Below are positions 41,599 through 48,074 of a stretch of 48,074 bases of DNA, piece after piece (the first letter of the stretch is position 1; each line of letters starts with the position of its first letter). The notes below the pieces were generated by a model. That model was not told where the DNA came from and ran no database searches. It saw nothing but the letters and a program-made list of their open reading frames with translations. Source of the DNA: Halioglobus sp. (GTDB taxonomy: Bacteria > Pseudomonadota > Gammaproteobacteria > Pseudomonadales > Halieaceae). The position numbers and the translations under genes are program-made. Location of the stretch: the NCBI GenBank assembly GCA_020443325.1, contig JAGRIK010000040.1:1-48074 (forward strand). Reading direction: 5' to 3'.

Positions 41599-43459
41599 CG
41601 CGTTTTTTGAGATAGATCAGCAACAGCGCGATGGCCGCGGCTGTAACGCCTGGCACACGCCCGGCTCGCGCCAGCGTATCCGGCCGTGCCGCCGTCAGCT
41701 TCTGCTTGACCTCGTTGGACAGGCCGTCAACTGCGTTGTAATCGAGTTCCGCAGGCAGCAGTGTATTTTCATTGCGTCGCAGCCTCGCAATGTCTTCCTT
41801 CTGCCGATCGATATAACCGGCGTACTTGGCCTGTATTTCCACCTGCTCTGCCGCCTGTGGATCGGGGGTCGGCTCGCCGACCAGCCCTGCGAGATCCGCA
41901 TACTCCAGTTCCGGCCGCTTCAACAGTTCCGCCAGCGAGTACTCCCTGGCAATGGGGTTGTTAAGCTTGCCCGCCAACGCGTCGGCCTGCGGTGTGTTGG
42001 GGTGTACCCAGCTGGTCGACAGGCGCACTGTTTCCAGCGCAATCGCCTCGCGTTTCTGTTCAAAGCGGGTCCATCGCACATCGTCTACCAGGCCCAGTGC
42101 CCGGCCTTTTTCCGTCAGGCGCAAATCCGCGTTGTCCTCACGCAACAGCAGGCGATACTCTGCCCGCGAAGTAAACATCCTGTAGGGTTCCAGTGTCCCC
42201 ATTGTAATCAGGTCGTCCACCAGCACGCCGATATAGGCCTCATCGCGGCGCGGGCACCAGGGCTCTTCACCGCGCACCGCCAGGGCGGCGTTCAGGCCCG
42301 CCAACAACCCTTGCGCGGCGGCTTCTTCATAACCGGTCGTTCCGTTGATCTGCCCGGCGAAGTACAGGCCTGGCAGGGCCTTGGTTTCCAGGGAGGCGTA
42401 GAGATCGCGCGGGTCAAAGAAATCGTATTCGATAGCGTAGCCGGGGCGCGTGATATGCGCGTTCTCAAAACCCTTGATGGAGCGCACCAGTTCTATCTGC
42501 ACATCGAAAGGCAGGCTGGTCGAAATACCATTGGGATACAGTTCGCGGGTCGTCAGGCCCTCGGGCTCGATAAATACCTGGTGGGAGTTCTTGTCGGCAA
42601 AACGGTGGATCTTATCCTCGATGCTGGGACAGTAGCGAGGGCCCACTCCCTCTATAACCCCCGAATACATTGGCGAGCGGTCCAGTCCACCGCGAATAAT
42701 CTCGTGTGTGCGTTCATTGGTGTACGTCACCCAGCAACAGCGTTGCTCGGGGTGATCCGCGCTGCTGCCAAGGTATGACATAACGGGCTCGGGTGTGTCG
42801 CCCCACTGCTCCTCGAGATCGCTGAAATCGACAGTGCGCGCATCGATACGCGGCGGAGTACCCGTCTTTAGGCGCTCTACCCGGAACGGCAGTTCGCGCA
42901 GCCGCTGGGCCAACGCGATAGAGGGTGGATCCCCGGCGCGGCCACCGGCGCTGTTTTCCAACCCGATGTGGATTTTGCCGCCGAGAAAGGTTCCGCTGGT
43001 CAACACCACCCGCGGCGCCCGAAATACAAGCCCCATCTGGGTAATCGCGCCGGCGATACACCCATTTTCAATCAGCAGGTCATCCACAGGCTGCTGGAAG
43101 ATGGACAAATTGGGCTGCGACTCCAGCATCTGGCGAATGGCATTTCGATACAGAACCCTGTCCGCCTGCGCGCGGGTGGCTCTCACTGCCGGCCCTTTGC
43201 GCCGGTTCAGTACACGAAACTGTATGCCGGCCCGATCCGTGGCGCGGGCCATAGCGCCACCCAGGGCATCAATCTCCTTCACCAGATGGCTTTTACCAAT
43301 ACCGCCAATAGCCGGATTGCAGGACATCTGGCCCAGCGTATCGACACTGTGGGTAAGCAGCAGCGTGCGACAGCCCATACGCGCGGCGGCAAGGCTCGCC
43401 TCGGTGCCGGCATGGCCGCCTCCGATCACGATCACTTCAAAATGCTGCTCGTATTCCAC
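41543..43459 (-). CDS. mnmG: tRNA uridine-5-carboxymethylaminomethyl modification enzyme MnmG
   Basis: FAD enzyme that, with MnmE, installs the cmnm5 group on wobble U34 of several tRNAs. The 638 residues contain the FAD motif [21 protein letters not shown] (9-29), [92 protein letters not shown] and [19 protein letters not shown]. The GTG at 43457-43459 follows GAGG and fits the family start; an upstream GTG at 43486 adds nine residues. Its usual neighbour mnmE is not adjacent here. Confidence 0.97.
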   Translation of the reverse strand: MEYEQHFEVIVIGGGHAGTEASLAAARMGCRTLLLTHSVDTLGQMSCNPAIGGIGKSHLVKEIDALGGAMARATDRAGIQFRVLNRRKGPAVRATRAQADRVLYRNAIRQMLESQPNLSIFQQPVDDLLIENGCIAGAITQMGLVFRAPRVVLTSGTFLGGKIHIGLENSAGGRAGDPPSIALAQRLRELPFRVERLKTGTPPRIDARTVDFSDLEEQWGDTPEPVMSYLGSSADHPEQRCCWVTYTNERTHEIIRGGLDRSPMYSGVIEGVGPRYCPSIEDKIHRFADKNSHQVFIEPEGLTTRELYPNGISTSLPFDVQIELVRSIKGFENAHITRPGYAIEYDFFDPRDLYASLETKALPGLYFAGQINGTTGYEEAAAQGLLAGLNAALAVRGEEPWCPRRDEAYIGVLVDDLITMGTLEPYRMFTSRAEYRLLLREDNADLRLTEKGRALGLVDDVRWTRFEQKREAIALETVRLSTSWVHPNTPQADALAGKLNNPIAREYSLAELLKRPELEYADLAGLVGEPTPDPQAAEQVEIQAKYAGYIDRQKEDIARLRRNENTLLPAELDYNAVDGLSNEVKQKLTAARPDTLARAGRVPGVTAAAIALLLIYLKKRGALPGDDQRDPGNRRKLA

Positions 43460-43575
43460 TGTCGACCTCGTGCGCCGGGCGCACACTGTTTTGCGGGGCG
43501 GGGATTATACGCAGGCGAGGGCCTTTGTTCAAAATTTGTTCGATCTCCATAAGTCGCATCTCGCGGCTGGCAGCC

Positions 43576-44415
43576 TCAGGCCGCCAGCCTGCCCTCACAC
43601 CAGGTCAGTACGTCGGCCAACACATCAGCGCGTTCAGGCTCATTGAAAATCTCGTGGTAAAGGCCGGGATAGATTTTCAGGGTTTTGTCACTGGAGCCAA
43701 TGTGATCCTGTAAAAAGAGTGACCCCTCTGGTGAGGTCATCGCGTCTGCGCCCCCATGCAGGATAAGTATCGGCAGGGTTATGCCTGCAGCACCCGCCTG
43801 TACCGTGTGCATTCCCGCAAAGAGTTCGCGCAACATGCGCGCCGACATTTTGCCGTGGAATACCAACGGATCGGCGATATAGTCCCTGACGACATCGGGA
43901 TTCCGACTCACACCCTCGGCATTCAGCTTCAGCATACCCAGCCTCGGAAGCAGCGATGCCAGTAACCGCAGGAGTCTCATCTGGACAAATCCGGGCTCCA
44001 GGTCTGTCTTGATCGCGGGGCCAGACAGTATTGCACCCGCAAACTCGCCCTGATGACGCAGCAAGTAGTTGCACGCGATCAACCCACCCATACTGTGCCC
44101 CAGCAATAGCATGGGCACACCGGCAAACCGCGTTGCAATCTGCCGGTGAAACACCGTTATATCGTGCAGGTAGTCCTCGAATGAATCGACGTGCCCTGGA
44201 ATTCCCTCTGAATAGCCATGGCCGGTGTGATCCAGCGCGGCGACAACGAAGTTGTGCCCGGTGAAAAACTGCGCCAGCGGTTGATAACGCGCACTGTGTT
44301 CTCCCGCACCGTGGGCAACCAGAACGACCGCTGTCGGCGTCGCTTCCGGCTCCCAACACTGGAAGTAGATCGAGCGTCCGCCGGCGCCGCTAAACCTGCC
44401 ATCACTGTGCTTCAT
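43576..44415 (-). CDS. alpha/beta hydrolase, monoacylglycerol lipase-like
   Basis: A 279-residue serine hydrolase of the monoglyceride lipase/lysophospholipase group. Landmarks are the oxyanion-region HGAGEHSARY, DHTGHGYSEGIPGHVDSFEDYLHD, the nucleophile elbow GHSMGG with Ser108, the acid in HGGADAMTSPEGS and the catalytic His in YPGLYHEIFNEPE. No signal peptide is present, so it is probably cytoplasmic. The ATG at 44413-44415 is preferred to an in-frame TTG at 44430. The product likely releases fatty acids from monoacylglycerol or lysolipids. It lies leftward between mnmG and the divergent hppA. Confidence 0.88.
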   Translation of the reverse strand: MKHSDGRFSGAGGRSIYFQCWEPEATPTAVVLVAHGAGEHSARYQPLAQFFTGHNFVVAALDHTGHGYSEGIPGHVDSFEDYLHDITVFHRQIATRFAGVPMLLLGHSMGGLIACNYLLRHQGEFAGAILSGPAIKTDLEPGFVQMRLLRLLASLLPRLGMLKLNAEGVSRNPDVVRDYIADPLVFHGKMSARMLRELFAGMHTVQAGAAGITLPILILHGGADAMTSPEGSLFLQDHIGSSDKTLKIYPGLYHEIFNEPERADVLADVLTWCEGRLAA

Positions 44416-44469
44416 TTTTAGGTCTCTCAAGGGGCAACGATAGCCTGTAAGTAGGGGTATTACTTTCGC

Positions 44470-44499
44470 TTGTCACCGTTGCCTCTATTTAGGTAGCAT
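44470..44499 (+). promoter_or_regulatory. candidate promoter of hppA
   Basis: TTGTCA (44470-44475, five of six consensus bases) and TAGCAT (44494-44499, four of six) with an 18-base spacer precede hppA by about 40 bases. An AT-rich stretch TATAAATAATAAA follows at 44511-44523 just before the ribosome binding site. The placement fits but the -10 is weak. Confidence 0.4.
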
Positions 44500-44539
44500 G
44501 AAGAGCACAGTATAAATAATAAAGCCACGGAGTAAGAAT

Positions 44540-46528
44540 ATGATTGAATACTTTGCTCTACCTCCCATCCTCGGCCTTGTCGGCCTGGGTGTCGCTTTCA
44601 TCATCTACCACATCATGACACGCCACAACCACGGCGACGGCGCCGTGAAAGAGATCGGAGACCAGATTCACCTGGGTGCCATGGTCTTTATGCGTCGCGA
44701 ATACTCGATGTTGTCGATGTTTGCCCTGGTGATCCTGGTGGCAATTTTTGTTTCACCACTCGGATTAAATACCGCAATCGCTTTCCTCGCAGGTGCTCTG
44801 TCGTCTGCAACCGCGGGATATCTGGGCATGTTTGCAGCGACCAAGGCCAATGTCCGCACAGCCGTTGCCGCCCACGCACACGGCCAGGGTCTCGCATTAT
44901 CCATCGCTTTTTACGGCGGCTCGGTGATGGGATTGTGTGTTGCCTCGCTGGGCCTGGTCGGCCTCGGAGGCGTTTACTGGTACTTTGGTGGTGATCCCGA
45001 GACTGTACACGCGATTCACGGCTTTGGCATGGGCGCATCGGTAGTTGCGCTGTTTTCTCGCGTTGGCGGCGGTATTTTTACGAAAAGCGCCGATGTGGGT
45101 GCCGATCTGGTCGGTAAGATCGAAGCGGGCATCCCCGAGGACGATCCGCGCAACCCCGGTGTCATCGCAGACAACGTGGGCGATAACGTGGGTGATATTG
45201 CCGGTATGGGTTCCGATATATTCGAGTCCTACTGCGGTGCAATGATCGCCTGTATTGCTATCGCGGCAACCTCGGCGCTGGATACCCGGGCCGCAATGAT
45301 GTTCCTGCCGCTGTCGCTGGCCAGCATCGGTCTGCTGGCTTCAGTGTGTGGTATCGGTATTGTGCGCGCAAGATCCGGTTCGGCACCGGAGGTCGCCCTG
45401 CGCACAGGCACCATGCTTGCACCGGTCATTTTTGTCATTATCGCCTGGTTCCTGATCGCGGCAATGGGTTTGGATTCCAACATCTGGTGGTCCGTGATTT
45501 GCGGCGCCGTGGGTGGTATTGCGATAGGACTTATCACTGAATACTACACCGGTGGCGCGCCAGTTCGCAGAATCGCCAAATCCGGGGAAACCGGTGCTGC
45601 CACAGTCATGATCACCGGCCTGGCTGTCGGTATGCAGTCGGTTGTATTACCCATTCTCTGTCTGGCTGCAGTTATCTTTATCTCCACTGGGCTTTCAGGC
45701 CTGTATGGGGTTGGTATTGCCGCCGTTGGTATGTTGGCTACTGTGGGTATTACGATGGCGATTGACGCCTACGGACCTGTGGCAGACAACGCAGGTGGTA
45801 TCGCTGAAATGGCAGGTATGGGCGAGGAAACCCGCAAGATTACCGATGGCCTCGACGAGGTGGGCAACACCACAGCAGCTATTGGTAAAGGCTTCGCGAT
45901 CGGCGCCGCCGCACTTGCTGCTCTCGCAATTATTGCGGCGTTTGTGGAGACTGTAGAGGCACACAATCATGGCTTCCACCTGGAACTCACTGATCCGCTG
46001 GTGCTGGTCGGCATGTTTATCGGTGGCACGATTCCCTTCCTGATTGCCGCCATCACCATGACGGCCGTCGGCGAGGCTGCGTTCGATATGATTAACGAGA
46101 TTCGCCGCCAGTTCCGCGAGATTCCCGGGTTGCTGGAAGGTACCGCCAAGCCAGACACCGCCAAGTGCGTCGACATTGCAACGACTGCGGCTTTGCGCAA
46201 GATGATTTTGCCGGGTGCGATTGCTGTGGCTGCACCAGTCGTTGTTGGGTTCGGCCTGGGCCCGACCTCCCTTGGAGGAATGCTCGGCGGCGCTCTGCTC
46301 GCCTGTGTGCTGATGGCCCTGATGATGGCCAATGCAGGGGGTGCCTGGGACAACGCGAAGAAGTTTGTAGAGAAAGGTAACCTCGGGGGCAAGGGTTCCG
46401 CTACACACGCGGCCGTTGTGGTGGGCGACACCGTTGGAGATCCTTTCAAGGACACCTCGGGACCATCGATGAATATTCTGATCAACGTAATGGCGATCGT
46501 CAGTCTGGTAATTGCGCCATTGTTATAG
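44540..46528 (+). CDS. hppA: membrane-bound ion-translocating pyrophosphatase
   Basis: Couples hydrolysis of pyrophosphate to pumping of H+ or Na+ across the membrane. The 662 residues form about 16 transmembrane helices with the acidic catalytic motifs [12 protein letters not shown] (182-193), [20 protein letters not shown] (200-219), [11 protein letters not shown] (416-426) and a C-terminal [15 protein letters not shown]. The [10 protein letters not shown] segment (442-451) has Ala446 rather than Lys, the mark of K+-dependent members of the family. Whether the pumped ion is H+ or Na+ cannot be decided from this reading. It is divergent from the lipase gene. The next gene lies 21 bases downstream. 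Confidence 0.96.
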   Translation: MIEYFALPPILGLVGLGVAFIIYHIMTRHNHGDGAVKEIGDQIHLGAMVFMRREYSMLSMFALVILVAIFVSPLGLNTAIAFLAGALSSATAGYLGMFAATKANVRTAVAAHAHGQGLALSIAFYGGSVMGLCVASLGLVGLGGVYWYFGGDPETVHAIHGFGMGASVVALFSRVGGGIFTKSADVGADLVGKIEAGIPEDDPRNPGVIADNVGDNVGDIAGMGSDIFESYCGAMIACIAIAATSALDTRAAMMFLPLSLASIGLLASVCGIGIVRARSGSAPEVALRTGTMLAPVIFVIIAWFLIAAMGLDSNIWWSVICGAVGGIAIGLITEYYTGGAPVRRIAKSGETGAATVMITGLAVGMQSVVLPILCLAAVIFISTGLSGLYGVGIAAVGMLATVGITMAIDAYGPVADNAGGIAEMAGMGEETRKITDGLDEVGNTTAAIGKGFAIGAAALAALAIIAAFVETVEAHNHGFHLELTDPLVLVGMFIGGTIPFLIAAITMTAVGEAAFDMINEIRRQFREIPGLLEGTAKPDTAKCVDIATTAALRKMILPGAIAVAAPVVVGFGLGPTSLGGMLGGALLACVLMALMMANAGGAWDNAKKFVEKGNLGGKGSATHAAVVVGDTVGDPFKDTSGPSMNILINVMAIVSLVIAPLL

Positions 46529-46549
46529 TGTCGAAAGGAGAGAGATTGA

Positions 46550-47014
46550 ATGGCGCGCTGGAAACGTAAGGAACTCGAGCAGGCATTCGACAAGTTTCAG
46601 GCGGCGGCTCTCACGGGAGCCCAGACGAAAAACTGGTCGGATTGGGCAAACTGTTTCACCGAGGATGCCACGTATTTTGAACACCACTACGGGCGCTTCT
46701 GGGGACGGGAGAATATCCTGAAATGGATAACGGCAACCATGAACCAATGGCCCGCCAGCGATATGACGGCGTTTCCTGTCACCTGGTATTCCATTGATGT
46801 CGACAAGGGCTGGATCATCTGCGAGGTGATGAACCGTATGGCCGACCTCGGTGATGGCAAAATCTACCAGGAACCGAATATTACAATTTTGCACTACGCG
46901 GGCAATGGGATGTTCAAGTACGAGGAAGATGCCTACAACCCACACAATATGGGCGTGACTATCGGTGCATGGATCGAGGCCAAAAAGAAACTCGAGGCTG
47001 GGAAGGAGAAGTAG
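46550..47014 (+). CDS. NTF2/SnoaL-like domain protein
   Basis: A 154-residue cytoplasmic protein with the cone-shaped NTF2-like fold seen in SnoaL-type polyketide cyclases and small isomerases. The family pattern is visible as [37 protein letters not shown] (32-68), followed by strands ending [26 protein letters not shown]. The substrate is unknown, and many such proteins are not cyclases. A strong AAAGGAGAG ribosome binding site precedes the ATG. It lies 21 bases after hppA and 29 bases before the luciferase-like monooxygenase, with which it probably forms an operon. Confidence 0.85.
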   Translation: MARWKRKELEQAFDKFQAAALTGAQTKNWSDWANCFTEDATYFEHHYGRFWGRENILKWITATMNQWPASDMTAFPVTWYSIDVDKGWIICEVMNRMADLGDGKIYQEPNITILHYAGNGMFKYEEDAYNPHNMGVTIGAWIEAKKKLEAGKEK

Positions 47015-47043
47015 ACCCTCCCTGTATTTTCCCGATCAAACCC

Positions 47044-48015
47044 ATGCGTAACATCGTTCTGCGTTTCGATATGCGCAGTGCCCCACAATGCAATGAGACT
47101 CCGTCCGAGCGCTACCACGCAGCACTGGATATGGCCGCGTGGGCAGATCAAAATTCTGTCGATGTCATCGGTTTATCTGAACACCATAACACCACCGATG
47201 GCTTTTTGTCGGCGCCGTTACAACTCGCGGGAATGATGGTCGCCAGGACAAAACGAGTCCGTATAAGCGTCAGTGCACTACTTGTCCCGTTGCATGATCC
47301 ATTGCGGTTGGCAGAGGATATTGTCCTGCTGGATCTTGCAGCCAATGGACGGTTTTCCGCAACCTGCGGCCTGGGTTACAGGGAGAGTGAGTACGAGTGC
47401 TTTGGTGTGGACTGGAACAGCCGCGGCAAGGTATTTGATGAAAAGCTTGCCACACTGGTCAGTGCACTGAGGGGTGAAGCGGTGCAATTTAATGGTTGTA
47501 CTGTACAGTTGAATCCCGCCCCGCAATCTCCCCTATATGTTCTGTTAAACATCGGCGGCAATAGCAGATTGGCCGCGCGAAGAGCTGCTCGCGTTGGATT
47601 GTTCTTTTGCCCGGCCATTGATGATCCAGAGTTGGAAGATGCGTATTCCGCAGCCTGCAAGGAATACGGCTTCAAACACGGTTTTTACATTTCCCCACGA
47701 GAACCCTCAACCACCTTCATCAGCGAAGACCCCGAACGATGCTGGCGGGACATTGGCCAGTTCCTGATGTATGACGCCACCGCCTACGGCGCCTGGCACC
47801 ATCCCAACCGTCGCGCTTATGCGGAATCGTTTGCCTCTACCATTGAAGAACTCAAGTCGGAAGGGAAGTACCGCGTGCTCACCCCGGAGGAAGCCATTCA
47901 AACCGTCCAGGAAACGGGCTCACTGCATTTGGCGCCTTTGACCGGCGGGGTACCCCTCGATATAGCCTGGCGTTCCCTGCGCCTCTTTGAGGACCGCGTG
48001 CAGTTACATCTGTGA
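47044..48015 (+). CDS. luciferase-like flavin-dependent monooxygenase
   Basis: A 323-residue member of the bacterial luciferase (LLM) TIM-barrel family, which uses reduced FMN or F420 to oxidise organic substrates. Characteristic segments are DVIGLSEHHNTTDGFLSAPLQLAGMMVARTKRVRISVSALLVPLHDPLRLAEDIVLLDLAANGRFSATCGLGYRESEYECFGVD in several pieces from about residue 38 to 122. The C-terminal half is less conserved (CWRDIGQFLMYDATAYGAWH). The frame is open from 46969, overlapping the SnoaL-like gene; the ATG at 47044 gives the compact barrel start MRNIVLRFDMR. The substrate is unknown. It ends 59 bases before the window end, so further operon genes may lie outside. Confidence 0.88.
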   Translation: MRNIVLRFDMRSAPQCNETPSERYHAALDMAAWADQNSVDVIGLSEHHNTTDGFLSAPLQLAGMMVARTKRVRISVSALLVPLHDPLRLAEDIVLLDLAANGRFSATCGLGYRESEYECFGVDWNSRGKVFDEKLATLVSALRGEAVQFNGCTVQLNPAPQSPLYVLLNIGGNSRLAARRAARVGLFFCPAIDDPELEDAYSAACKEYGFKHGFYISPREPSTTFISEDPERCWRDIGQFLMYDATAYGAWHHPNRRAYAESFASTIEELKSEGKYRVLTPEEAIQTVQETGSLHLAPLTGGVPLDIAWRSLRLFEDRVQLHL

Positions 48016-48074
48016 GCTTACTGATAGGTTTCCAAAGTAAACAGTAAACTCAAAGTAACGCTGTTGCTTTTCTC

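Overview
The window is an ordinary, densely coded, GC-rich stretch of a gammaproteobacterial chromosome. Gene content and order recall the Pseudomonas blocks argB-pyrE-crc-rph-yicC-gmk-rpoZ-spoT-ridA-oxyR-recG-rubredoxin-ubiC-ubiA and glmS-glmU-atp operon-parBA-rsmG-mnmG. Several interruptions (slmA, a TRAP transporter, an SGNH hydrolase, a membrane pyrophosphatase) and the protein sequences suggest a marine relative, possibly the Halieaceae/OM60-NOR5 or Cellvibrionales group. That placement is inference from recalled family sequences, not from a search. I see no rRNA, tRNA, CRISPR array, insertion sequence, prophage or attachment site, and no gene-free stretch longer than 300 bases.

Layout. 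1-9.5 kb: argB and slmA rightward, a DUF4124 protein and pyrE leftward, crc rightward, rph leftward, then a rightward run yicC-gmk-rpoZ-spoT-ridA (RNA turnover, GMP phosphorylation and the stringent response). 9.6-19.3 kb: a leftward SDR gene, oxyR-recG rightward, a leftward DUF1415 gene and rubredoxin/rubredoxin-reductase fusion, then ubiC-ubiA-FemAB-like protein rightward and yaaA leftward. 19.4-25.1 kb: TRAP permease genes dctQ-dctM and thioesterase yciA rightward, meeting the binding-protein gene dctP and uvrD leftward. 25.2-26.8 kb: an acidic SPOR-domain membrane protein and a small secreted protein. 26.8-37.6 kb: a leftward block of atpIBEFHAGDC, a strong intrinsic terminator, glmU, glmS and a SirB2 family gene. 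37.9-44.4 kb: a rightward SGNH hydrolase gene, then leftward mnmG-rsmG-parA-parB and a monoacylglycerol-lipase-like gene. 44.5-48 kb: membrane pyrophosphatase hppA, an NTF2/SnoaL-like protein and a luciferase-like monooxygenase, all rightward.

Working together, the window supplies the complete F1Fo ATP synthase, a second ion pump driven by pyrophosphate, UDP-GlcNAc synthesis (GlmS, GlmU), early ubiquinone synthesis (UbiC, UbiA), peroxide defence (OxyR, YaaA), chromosome segregation and division control (ParA, ParB, SlmA), DNA repair (RecG, UvrD) and (p)ppGpp metabolism (SpoT).

I did not find a clearly new multi-gene system. The observations most worth checking are: an ATP synthase alpha subunit whose P-loop lysine is replaced by glutamine; the rubredoxin-reductase fusion; an SGNH hydrolase gene placed between parB and atpI; the uncharacterised SnoaL-like/luciferase-like pair behind hppA; and a perfect 18-bp palindrome upstream of crc.
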